This document shows, one piece after another, positions 9,236 through 16,371 of a stretch of DNA of 64,000 nt; within the stretch, counting starts at the first letter, position 1; each line of letters opens with the position of its first letter. The notes beneath the pieces were generated by a model. It was given only the letters and a program-made list of their open reading frames with translations, made no database searches and was not told the DNA's origin. Source of the DNA: an uncultured Porphyromonadaceae bacterium (GTDB lineage Bacteria; Bacteroidota; Bacteroidia; Bacteroidales; Muribaculaceae); NCBI GenBank assembly GCA_902491625.1, contig CABUIO010000007.1, positions 13,611-77,610 on the forward strand, in the 5' to 3' direction. Position numbers and translations under genes: made by a program.

Positions 9236-9957
9236 TGGCAGGTAAACTCTATATCGTGCCCACGCCTGTGGGCAATCTGGCCGACATGACGTATCGTGCC
9301 GTGGAAGTCCTCGGCAAGGTCGATCTGATTCTGGCCGAAGACACGCGCACAAGCAGCGTGCTGATGAAGCATTTCGACATTAAGACTCCGATGCGGAGCC
9401 ACCACAAATACAACGAACATGAGGCTGTCTCGGGCGTCGTGGATCTCATCGAAGGGGGGAGTGACGTCGCGCTCGTCAGCGACGCCGGAACTCCCGGTAT
9501 TTCGGATCCCGGATTCATGCTATCGCGCGAATGCCGCCGCAGAGGCGTGGATGTGGAATGCCTTCCCGGCGCCACTGCTTTTGTGCCGGCGCTCGTGGCC
9601 TCGGGACTGCCCTGCGACAGATTCGTCTTCGAGGGTTTCCTGCCGCCGAAGAAAGGTCGCGCCACACGTCTGCAGCTCCTTGCCGAAGACCCGCGCACTG
9701 TCGTGATCTATGAGTCGCCCGTCAGGCTTCCGCGCACATTGCGGCAGCTTGCCGAGTCGTTCGGCGCCGACCGACCGGCAGCCGTGGCGCGGGAGATCTC
9801 CAAGCTTCATGAGACTATCCATAAAGGCACCCTCGGCGAACTCGCCGGATATTTCGATCTAAACAAACCGAAAGGAGAGATTGTTATCATAATATCCGGC
9901 AAAAATTATGCCGCCGATAATATCGTCGATAATATCTCTGAGAGTCTTAATGATTGA
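9235..9957 (+). CDS. rsmI: 16S rRNA (cytidine1402-2'-O)-methyltransferase RsmI
   Basis: A 240-residue tetrapyrrole-methylase-fold enzyme that 2'-O-methylates C1402 in the ribosomal P site using SAM. Family motifs include the N-terminal LYIVPTPVGNLADMTYRA, LAEDTRTSSVLMKHF, DAGTPGISDPGF and FEGFLPPKKGR. It starts within the stop codon of the preceding gene. Length is shorter than E. coli RsmI, as in other Bacteroidetes, because the C-terminal extension is missing. Confidence 0.95.
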   Translation: MAGKLYIVPTPVGNLADMTYRAVEVLGKVDLILAEDTRTSSVLMKHFDIKTPMRSHHKYNEHEAVSGVVDLIEGGSDVALVSDAGTPGISDPGFMLSRECRRRGVDVECLPGATAFVPALVASGLPCDRFVFEGFLPPKKGRATRLQLLAEDPRTVVIYESPVRLPRTLRQLAESFGADRPAAVAREISKLHETIHKGTLGELAGYFDLNKPKGEIVIIISGKNYAADNIVDNISESLND

Positions 9958-9990
9958 ATATTAATAACTAAAAACATCCATATCTCGATT

Positions 9991-10872
9991 ATGAAAAAAA
10001 CACTATTAGCTATCGCCGCAGTGACACTCCTCGTGTTCTCGGCCTGCGACAAGAAAGCTGAAGAAAAGAGCCGGCAGCTCGAAACCGAGAACGTCAAGCT
10101 GAGCACCCAGCTCGCCACAGCTCAGGACAGCAAGGATTCGCTCATCTTCATGATGAACGACATCTACAGCGGCATCGAGCAGATCAACGAGCAGGAGGAA
10201 CTCCTCTATAATATCCGTGGCAACGGCGATCAGGCCATGCAGCGCCAGACAATCATCGAAAATCTTGCACGCATTCAGCAGGAGCTGAAGAACAAGCAGG
10301 AGATGCTCGACAAATACAGCTCCCAGCTCAACGACGGCAACGACCGCAACAACATGCTCCGCAATCAGGTGAAGTCGCTCCAGAGCAAGCTTGCCAACTC
10401 CGAGTCCCGCGTTTCCGAACTGCGCAAACAGGTAGAAAGCCTTCAGGCCGAGAACGGAGTGCTTCGTCAGGATCTCGCCACCTCGCAGGAGCAGGTGCGC
10501 ACGGTGACTTCCGCCAACGATTCCCTCACCAACGAGACTGTGCGCCAGAGCACCGAGCTTAAGAAGAACGAGGTCGACATGAACAAGGTCTATTATGCGC
10601 TCGGAACCAAGAAAGAGCTGAAAAACAACCAGATCCTCGGCAAAGGCAACAAGGTGCTTCAGGGCAACTACAACCAGAACTATTTCACTCAGGCCGACAA
10701 GCGCTCGCTGAAATACATCAACTGCAAGAACAAGAAAGCGGAGGTGCTCAGCAATCAGCCGGCCGATTCCTATCGTTTCGAGGTTGATGCCAACAAGATT
10801 AAGACTCTTGTCATCACCAATCCCGACCGTTTCTGGAACGCTTCGCGCTATCTCGTAATCAAAGTCGGCTAA
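9991..10872 (+). CDS. Coiled-coil lipoprotein of unknown function
   Basis: A 293-residue predicted lipoprotein. The signal is MKKTLLAIAAVTLLVFSAC with lipid-modified Cys19. Residues of about 22-200 form an almost continuous coiled coil with heptads rich in Lys, Glu, Gln and Asn. The last 90 residues are a compact globular domain (YYALGTKKELKNNQIL ... FRFWNASRYLVIKVG-like end). The architecture fits an envelope spacer or tether. It is preceded by 33 AT-rich bases after rsmI and followed by a hairpin. Function not recognised, though similar proteins are common in Bacteroidales. Confidence 0.75.
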   Translation: MKKTLLAIAAVTLLVFSACDKKAEEKSRQLETENVKLSTQLATAQDSKDSLIFMMNDIYSGIEQINEQEELLYNIRGNGDQAMQRQTIIENLARIQQELKNKQEMLDKYSSQLNDGNDRNNMLRNQVKSLQSKLANSESRVSELRKQVESLQAENGVLRQDLATSQEQVRTVTSANDSLTNETVRQSTELKKNEVDMNKVYYALGTKKELKNNQILGKGNKVLQGNYNQNYFTQADKRSLKYINCKNKKAEVLSNQPADSYRFEVDANKIKTLVITNPDRFWNASRYLVIKVG

Positions 10873-10913
10873 GATTTGGCTACTCTTTTGACAAAATAAC
10901 GACTTATTGGCTC

Positions 10914-10943
10914 AGCCTTCGGAATCCAGCGGTTCCGGAGGCT
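10914..10943 (+). terminator. Hairpin between coiled-coil lipoprotein and amylase genes
   Basis: AGCCT.CGGAA pairs with TTCCG.AGGCT around an 8-base loop. It is followed by a T-rich but interrupted stretch. It may be a weak terminator or attenuator separating the two genes. Confidence 0.45.
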
Positions 10944-10976
10944 TCCTATGCTTTATTAAATAATATCAACATTATC

Positions 10977-12851
10977 ATGAAAAGACTCGTAGCAGCTTTT
11001 GCAGCGGCAGGCTTCGCGGCCTGCGCTCTTGCGGCGCCCGTGAAGGTCGACCGCATCGATCCTCCCCATTGGTGGGCGGGAATGCACAATCCTTCTCTTC
11101 AGCTCCAGGTTTACGGACCTGGAATCAAAAATGCTCAGGTGTCTCTTGCCGACTACCCCGGAGTGAAGCTCGATTCCGTGGCGAGGCTTGACGGCTCCGA
11201 CAACTATCTCTTTCTCTATCTCGACGTGACGCCCGAGGCAAAGCCCGGCAATCTGTCGCTCACTTTCACCGAGGGCAAGAAGAGCAAAAAGGTGGGATAC
11301 AAGCTCCTGCAGCGCACGCCTCAGCGCGGCGCTCAGGGATTCGATTCCTCCGATGTGCTCTACATGATCATGCCCGACCGATTTGCCGACGGCAATCCGG
11401 GCAACAACATCGATCCGAGTATGCACTATCCCGTCGGTGCTGACCGCAGCGACATCAATCTGCGTCAGGGAGGCGATCTTAAGGGTATAGCCGACCATGT
11501 CGGTTATCTCGACTCGCTCGGAGTCACGGCCATCTGGCTCAATCCCGTGCTGGAGAACGACATGCCCCGAGGTTCCTACCATGGCTATGCCACGACCGAC
11601 TACTACAAAGTAGATCCGCGTTTCGGCTCCAATGCCGAATATGCGGCTCTCATCGACACTCTCCACAATCACGGCATGAAGACAGTGATGGACATGATCT
11701 TCAACCATTCCGGTTCCGGTCATGTCTGGTTCACAGACCGACCGTCGCATGACTGGTTCAATTTCCCTGACACAGTCATCGTCACCAGTCACAAGCTCGG
11801 TTCGCTGATGGATCCCTACGGCGCCGACTACGACCGAGTGCGCACCACAGACGGCTGCTTCGTGCCCGAGATGCCCGACCTCAATCAGCGCAATCCCCAT
11901 CTGATGAAGTATCTGATACAGAACTCCGTCTGGTGGATTGAGGAGGCCGGAATCGACGGAATCCGAATGGACACTTACCCCTACGCCGACAAATACGCCA
12001 TGAACCGGTGGGTGAAGGATGTCCTTGCAGAGTATCCCTCGTTCAACATCGTGGGAGAATGTTGGTATGACGCTCCGGGTCGCGAGGCATACTGGCAGAA
12101 AGGTCACGAAAATGCCGACGGTTTCGAGAGTGAACTTCCCACCGTTATGGACTTCCCGCTGATGATACTCAGTCGCGAGGCGAAGGTCTACAACGAGGAG
12201 ACCGGCGACTGGGATGGCGGTTTCCATAAGGTCTACGGCCATCTCGGACTCGACTTCATCTATCCTGATCCCTCCAAGGTGCTCCGTTTCCTCGACAACC
12301 ACGACACGGAACGTTTCATCACAACCATGCCGGAGAATCTCGACGGCTGGAAACAGGCCGTGACCCTTCTCCTTACAATCCCCGGCATACCTCAGCTTTA
12401 TTACGGCACTGAGCTTCTGATGTACGGCACGCGCCAGGGCGGTGACGGCAATGTACGTCTCCCGATGCCGGGCGGATTCCCCGGCGATGAGGGTAACAAG
12501 TTCATCCGAACAGGACGCGACGACATGCAGAACGAGGCGTTCGACTATCTTGCCGCGCTGCTCAAGTGGCGTCGCGGCTCGAAGGCTGTGGCCGACGGCA
12601 CCATGAAACATTTCTCACCCAACGGACCCCTCTACCTCTATCAACGCCTCGATCCCGCGTCGGGCGAGGAAGTCGTCGTGGTGATGTACGGCAGCGACAA
12701 GCCCGGCGAGGCCGACATGAGCCGCTATGCCGAGGTGATACGTCCCGGCGACCGTTTCCGCGACGTCGTCACCGGCGAGGAGGTAGTCATCGAGCCGAAG
12801 ATGAGTTTCCCCGGACGCACTGTCCGCGTGCTTCAACGAAATAAAAAATGA
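10977..12851 (+). CDS. GH13 alpha-amylase/neopullulanase (SusA-like), exported
   Basis: A 624-residue glycoside hydrolase family 13 enzyme acting on alpha-1,4-glucans or cyclodextrins, with a signal peptide (about residues 1-20; a weak lipobox at Cys16 is possible). Residues of about 22-112 form the N-terminal cyclomaltodextrinase-type beta domain, followed by the (beta/alpha)8 barrel. The catalytic triad is visible: nucleophile Asp332 in GIRMDTYPY, acid/base Glu361 in IVGECWYD, and Asp443 in FLDNHDTERF. A C-terminal beta domain completes the protein. Location is periplasmic or surface. It is not adjacent to a SusC/SusD pair; the nearest is 3.5 kb away, beyond the transposase unit. The stop overlaps the next gene (ATGA). 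Confidence 0.93.
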   Translation: MKRLVAAFAAAGFAACALAAPVKVDRIDPPHWWAGMHNPSLQLQVYGPGIKNAQVSLADYPGVKLDSVARLDGSDNYLFLYLDVTPEAKPGNLSLTFTEGKKSKKVGYKLLQRTPQRGAQGFDSSDVLYMIMPDRFADGNPGNNIDPSMHYPVGADRSDINLRQGGDLKGIADHVGYLDSLGVTAIWLNPVLENDMPRGSYHGYATTDYYKVDPRFGSNAEYAALIDTLHNHGMKTVMDMIFNHSGSGHVWFTDRPSHDWFNFPDTVIVTSHKLGSLMDPYGADYDRVRTTDGCFVPEMPDLNQRNPHLMKYLIQNSVWWIEEAGIDGIRMDTYPYADKYAMNRWVKDVLAEYPSFNIVGECWYDAPGREAYWQKGHENADGFESELPTVMDFPLMILSREAKVYNEETGDWDGGFHKVYGHLGLDFIYPDPSKVLRFLDNHDTERFITTMPENLDGWKQAVTLLLTIPGIPQLYYGTELLMYGTRQGGDGNVRLPMPGGFPGDEGNKFIRTGRDDMQNEAFDYLAALLKWRRGSKAVADGTMKHFSPNGPLYLYQRLDPASGEEVVVVMYGSDKPGEADMSRYAEVIRPGDRFRDVVTGEEVVIEPKMSFPGRTVRVLQRNKK

Positions 12852-13447
12852 GAATATTCAGAAATCCACTGACATTTGCAACGGTAGCGGCGCTCGCGAT
12901 TGCGACGCTGCTGCCGTCATGCAAGCCTTCCGAAAAGAACTATAAGGCGGCATACGACCTTGCGCAACAGCGCGACCGCGAGAATCTTGACGACGACATC
13001 TACGTCAAGCTTAAGACCGAAGGTATGCCCAAACTCGTGACATACGGCACGGACAGCGTCTATCTCGCTCCGAAAGAGCCCCTTTTGATTCTCTGGCAGC
13101 CAGGCTCGACCAACACGTCGGTGACAACCGCGCCTCCGTATAATCTCGTGATCGGCGACTACCGCAATCCTGCGAACGCGCGCGCGCACGCCATGCAGTA
13201 TATGCCCCCTGTCGACGAGAAAAACCGTCCGAAGCACAAGAAGGGCATGCCGGTGAAAGCTGATTCCGTGCCCGACGGCTGGGAATGGTATCCTATGGTA
13301 CTCGAGCAAGGTTCCGACGAACATTATTACGTCGCCATCGCCCACGGCGATTCCGTAGAAGCATTGCTCCCCACGCTTCGTCTCTTCAGGGAAAAAGGGC
13401 TGCGCACCGTCGGTTCCGACGCCCCGATCGTCCGCACCCGCCGATAA
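12848..13447 (+). CDS. Lipoprotein with possible SPOR-like C-terminus
   Basis: A 199-residue predicted lipoprotein with lipobox LLPSC (Cys25). After the lipid anchor comes YKAAYDLAQQRDRENLDDDIYVK and a Pro/Lys-rich linker. The last 50 residues (HYYVAIAHGDSVEALLPTLR... GLRTVGSDAPI) have the alternating pattern of a SPOR-like peptidoglycan-binding fold; this is tentative. The start overlaps the amylase stop by 4 bases, so the two are co-translated. Role unknown. Confidence 0.7.
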   Translation: MRIFRNPLTFATVAALAIATLLPSCKPSEKNYKAAYDLAQQRDRENLDDDIYVKLKTEGMPKLVTYGTDSVYLAPKEPLLILWQPGSTNTSVTTAPPYNLVIGDYRNPANARAHAMQYMPPVDEKNRPKHKKGMPVKADSVPDGWEWYPMVLEQGSDEHYYVAIAHGDSVEALLPTLRLFREKGLRTVGSDAPIVRTRR

Positions 13448-13492
13448 GAAGCGGCGACGTGTTTGCGTGGTGTCTGAGAAACTGTGCCAAAA

Positions 13493-13600
13493 GCGGCGTA
13501 GCTGCGTCGATCTTGTAAGCCCCATGCGATGCCGCATAGCGGCAAGCGTGGGGAAAGGGGTCGGAAATGAAAAAAGGAGCGTCGTAGACGCGATATGTCG
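13493..13600 (-). repeat. Left inverted flank of the REP/transposase unit
   Basis: Read on the minus strand, this block matches 14071-14174 along almost its full length. The match begins with the CGCGTCTACGACGCTC palindromic segment and continues through CCCCACGCTTGCCGCTATGC, GGCATCGC.TGGGGCTTAC and GACGC.GCTACGCCGC. The two copies face each other across the transposase gene. The core CCCCACGC ... GCRTGGGG is itself an inverted repeat, as expected for a REP element. Confidence 0.85.
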
Positions 13601-13611
13601 TGAAAAATCCA

Positions 13612-13619
13612 TACCTTTG
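13612..13619 (+). promoter_or_regulatory. -7 promoter element abutting the transposase start
   Basis: TACCTTTG is a perfect TAnnTTTG match ending four bases before the ATG at 13624, so the transposase mRNA should be nearly leaderless. Confidence 0.55.
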
Positions 13620-13623
13620 TCCT

Positions 13624-14487
13624 ATGAGCAGAGTAAGCGCCTTGTATCATATCGTTTTCAGCACCAAAATGCGCGAGGACACCATACCTCTCCAGTATGA
13701 AAGAGATCTCTACGGCGTGATCTGGAGCATTATCAAAAAACACAATGGCAGTCGCCTTCTGCGCATTGGAGGCATCTCTAATCATATCCACATACTTCTG
13801 GATCTTCATCCTTCGTGTCCGCTTGCAGAGATGGTCAGAGACATCAAATCCATTTCCAGCGGATGGATGAAATCGGATCCTCGATTTTATTCATTCAAAG
13901 GTTGGGAACGCGAATATTTCGCAGCCTCTGTTTCTGCAAGAGACAAGGATGCGGTAGTTTCCTACATAAACAACCAAAAGACGCATCACAATACGAGATG
14001 TTACGTCGACGAAATACAGACAATGTGCGTCGAAGAATCATTGCAGCCTTATTATTTGCCGACAAACAATGACATCGCGTCTACGACGCTCTTATTTACT
14101 CTTATCCTTTTAACCCCACGCTTGCCGCTATGCGGCATCGCGTGGGGCTTACCAAATGGACGCGGCTACGCCGCTTTTTTGATTTTGATTATTTCCATTG
14201 CTGCCGCGCGGCTTCGCGGGGGGCTTACCAAATGGACGCGGCTTCTGCATTCCCCACGCTTACCGCTATGCGGCATCGCGTGGGGCTTACCAAATGGACG
14301 CGGCTACGCCGCTTTTTTGATTTTGATTATTTCCATTGCCGCTGCGCGGTATCGCGTGGGGCTTACCAAATGGACGCGGCTTCCGCCTTTTTTCATGGTG
14401 TTGAGATTGCCGGACTTACGCGGTTCCGCGCTTTTCGATGCGTCGTTCTTTTACAAAAAAACCTCAGGCATTTGCCTGAGGTCGTAA
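13624..14487 (+). CDS. IS200-like / REP-associated Y1 transposase with translated REP tail
   Basis: An HUH single-strand transposase (Y1_Tnp). Residues 1-150 are the conserved domain: YHIVFSTK near the start, the HUH motif HIH at His54/His56 (GISNHIHILL), the WEREYFA segment and the catalytic Tyr114 in VSYINNQKTHH. Such proteins normally end near residue 150. Here the frame stays open for about 137 more codons through the REP array, adding two copies of a hydrophobic unit (LPLCGIAWGLPNGRGYAAF). The start at 13624 is preferred over 13600 because the promoter lies between them. The gene is flanked by about 105-base inverted repeats. Whether the long tail is made or tolerated is unknown. Confidence 0.8.
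   Translation: MSRVSALYHIVFSTKMREDTIPLQYERDLYGVIWSIIKKHNGSRLLRIGGISNHIHILLDLHPSCPLAEMVRDIKSISSGWMKSDPRFYSFKGWEREYFAASVSARDKDAVVSYINNQKTHHNTRCYVDEIQTMCVEESLQPYYLPTNNDIASTTLLFTLILLTPRLPLCGIAWGLPNGRGYAAFLILIISIAAARLRGGLTKWTRLLHSPRLPLCGIAWGLPNGRGYAAFLILIISIAAARYRVGLTKWTRLPPFFMVLRLPDLRGSALFDASFFYKKTSGICLRS
14071..14174 (+). repeat. Right inverted flank of the REP/transposase unit
   Basis: Inverted partner of 13493-13600. It contains GACATCGCGTCTACGACGCT, then CCCCACGCTTGCCGCTATGC, GGCATCGCGTGGGGCTTACC and GGACGCGGCTACGCCGC. It overlaps the extended C-terminal coding frame of the transposase. Confidence 0.85.
14115..14390 (+). repeat. Tandem REP-like array (two 138-base units)
   Basis: The sequence GCTTACCAAATGGACGCGGC occurs four times, beginning at 14147, 14223, 14285 and 14361. 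Spacings of 76, 62 and 76 show two 138-base units, each with two half-elements. Each unit also carries a TTTTTTGATTTTGATTATTT spacer. A fifth copy, inverted, is at 13493-13553. Confidence 0.85.
14453..14482 (-). terminator. Rho-independent terminator of the heptad-repeat protein gene
   Basis: On the minus strand CCTCAGGCA-AATG-CCTGAGG is followed by seven T residues. It lies just after the stop of the minus-strand gene at 14489 and inside the 3' end of the extended transposase frame. Confidence 0.85.
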
Positions 14488-14488
14488 G

Positions 14489-15592
14489 TCAATAATCGTC
14501 GCTGTAGGTGAGGGTGGTGTAGTAGTTGGCAAGTCCGGATGCGGAATTGCCGGGACCGTACTGGAGGGTGATGTAGCCGGTGTTGTTGCCTCCCCACCAG
14601 CTCACTGTGGTGACACCGTTATATGTGTTGCTGCTCACCGGGGCGCCGTAGGTGGCCGCAAGCTGCGCGTAGACATTGTTGAAACGTGCCACGTCGGGAG
14701 CCTGAGTCCAATACTGGAACTGCGTGTTGCTCATCAGACCGTCCGTATAGTAGACAGTGGCTTCGGGCCAGAGGAGACCGAGCTGCGAGACGTTGCCGAG
14801 ATAGACGGCGTTGTTGGCATAGCCCAGCACATTGTAGCCTGTGTTGAAGAGCATGTTGATGCCGGCGTCAATGAACGATCCGAAGGTCAGTCCTAAGATC
14901 GTTCCGATCGAGGGAACGGCGTAGCTTATATACACAGGACGCGGGGGGCGCGGGGGCAGCCAATAGACAGGGCGATAGACGTTCACGGGAGGAGCTCCCC
15001 AGTAGCCTCCGCCGGGACGTGGCGGTCTGTAGCCGTGGTGCATATAGTTGTAGTTGGGGCGCGGGCCGGGACGGTAAGAGGTTCCGGGGCGTGAAGCACT
15101 GTTGCCTCCGTGGGGCGGACGTCCGTGACCGGGACGCATATTGCCGTGGCCGTTGTTGCCGGGACGGCTTGTGGTTCCAGGGCGCTTGTCGCTGTTGTTG
15201 TGGTTGCCGTTGTATCCGGGACGAGTCTGTGTCGAGGGTCGTGCCTGAGTCGCCGGACGAGCCTGAGTTGCGGGGCGTGCCTGAGTTGCCGGACGAGTCT
15301 TTGTTGAGGGGCGTGCCTGAGTTGCCGGACGAGTCTTTGTTGAGGGGCGAGCCTGGGTTGCGGGACGTGCCTGAGTCGCCGGACGAGTCTTTGTTGAGGG
15401 GCGAGCCTGGGTTGCGGGACGTGCCTGAGTCGCCGGACGTGATTGTTTCGCCGTTGAGGTACGGGTGCGTTCTGTTGCTTGGCCGCGGTGGCTGTTGGAG
15501 CCTGAGCTTCGGCGCTGAGCCAAGGCCGACGATGGGATAGCGAGCATTGCCGCCATCGCTGTCGCCATGAGGATTCGTGTAGTTTTGTTCAT
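14489..15592 (-). CDS. Secreted protein with seven-residue tandem repeats and Gly/Pro/Tyr-rich middle
   Basis: A 367-residue exported protein with a signal peptide cleaved after SSALA (about residue 25). Residues 52-126 are about ten tandem heptads of two kinds, PATQARP and PSTKTRP. About 127-230 is Gly/Pro/Arg/Tyr-rich and probably disordered. The last 140 residues are a folded domain (YAVPSIGTILGLTFGSF ... QFQYWTQAPDV ... YTTLTYSDDY) found in hypothetical Bacteroidales proteins. Basic repeats could bind polyanions, peptidoglycan or mucin glycans; this is inference. Repeat number is likely variable between strains. A strong terminator follows. Confidence 0.75.
   Translation of the reverse strand: MNKTTRILMATAMAAMLAIPSSALAQRRSSGSNSHRGQATERTRTSTAKQSRPATQARPATQARPSTKTRPATQARPATQARPSTKTRPATQARPSTKTRPATQARPATQARPATQARPSTQTRPGYNGNHNNSDKRPGTTSRPGNNGHGNMRPGHGRPPHGGNSASRPGTSYRPGPRPNYNYMHHGYRPPRPGGGYWGAPPVNVYRPVYWLPPRPPRPVYISYAVPSIGTILGLTFGSFIDAGINMLFNTGYNVLGYANNAVYLGNVSQLGLLWPEATVYYTDGLMSNTQFQYWTQAPDVARFNNVYAQLAATYGAPVSSNTYNGVTTVSWWGGNNTGYITLQYGPGNSASGLANYYTTLTYSDDY
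15215..15439 (-). repeat. 21-base coding tandem repeats
   Basis: About 10.7 copies of a 21-base unit encode PATQARP or PSTKTRP. Near-identical neighbours make slippage or recombination likely. Confidence 0.85.
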
Positions 15593-16062
15593 GCCGGTCA
15601 GGTTTTAGAAGGTGATACTTATATATTAATGTGTAAGGGCTTTGCCAAGGAGTTTGTCTTGCCCTTTCTTCTCTTATCTGACAATTCCGGAAGCAAAAGG
15701 TTTAACCGTTGGGGCATTTGGATAATTTTATTAACTTATAATACGATCTGTCGTTTTCTTTGGTTCTTTTTAAATGTTAAAATCCGGATTTTTTTAACTT
15801 AAAATCTGGATGTGTTATAAAAGTATGTTGTAGAACATATAAAATTCTTTGCGGGTATTTCATCACTGAAAAATCCGGCTCTATCATCTTGAAAGTTTTT
15901 TGGAATGTGCAAATGCTGAATATTCGGTCGCATACTCGAAAATAGCCAGTATTGGTTCTTAAAATTGACATAATGTCAGAAGTGCTGTTGTTGCGTCAAC
16001 AAAGATGCTACCCCTTACCAACCCGAAAAATACCCTATCAAGTGTTAAATTTTAGTGTGATT

Positions 16063-16093
16063 CTTGCTTGTATGAAAAAAACTATTAATTTTG
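16063..16093 (+). promoter_or_regulatory. Likely susC promoter
   Basis: CTTG near the -33 position, about 19-20 bases, then TAATTTTG (16086-16093), a perfect match to the Bacteroidetes -7 box. Transcription would start near 16098, leaving a leader of about 270 bases. Confidence 0.5.
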
Positions 16094-16197
16094 CCTATCC
16101 TAAAATGTATTAAAGCGCAGTGGGCTAATGCATCAATGTAGTCGGATGATACGGCTTATTTCGCTTGAAGACAACAAGATAGACTGTTTTTTAGCGT

Positions 16198-16231
16198 GGC
16201 GTGAAGTCTCTTTGGGACTTCGGCTTGCGCC
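16198..16231 (+). promoter_or_regulatory. Hairpin in the susC leader
   Basis: GGCG.GAAGTC pairs with GACTTC...CGCC around a TCTTTGG loop, within the predicted 5' leader of susC. It may be part of a regulatory leader or a processed small RNA. No known riboswitch consensus was recognised. Confidence 0.35.
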
Positions 16232-16371
16232 AGATCGGATTGAAATAGACACAGATTAGTTGACAACCCTCCATCCCGGCAATTCACAGTGCCTGATCGC
16301 GGTTTTCGCAAAATTGTCAGAGATGGAATATTAAGTAGACATTTATTTTATATCACTAAACTATCAAGAGT

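Larger units (their letters stand above)
15593..16371. other. AT-rich intergenic region with the susC promoter and leader
   Basis: A 779-base gap between divergent genes. The left 450 bases are AT-rich and show no convincing gene; a 64-codon minus-strand frame at 15777-15971 lacks any family features. The right part holds a promoter (16063-16093) and a leader of about 270 bases with a hairpin at 16198-16231. Confidence 0.6.

Noticed and set aside
10956..12611. A 551-codon frame on the minus strand
   Set aside because: It lies antisense to the GH13 gene, whose catalytic motifs are all intact, and shows no family features. High-GC codon use creates such frames.
13490..14400. CRISPR array
   Set aside because: The repeats are palindromic REP-like elements beside a Y1 transposase, with spacings of 62 and 76 bases in a 138-base unit, and there are no cas genes.
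15777..15971. A 64-codon frame in the 15.6-16.4-kb gap
   Set aside because: AT-rich, no motif, and no good promoter or start context.
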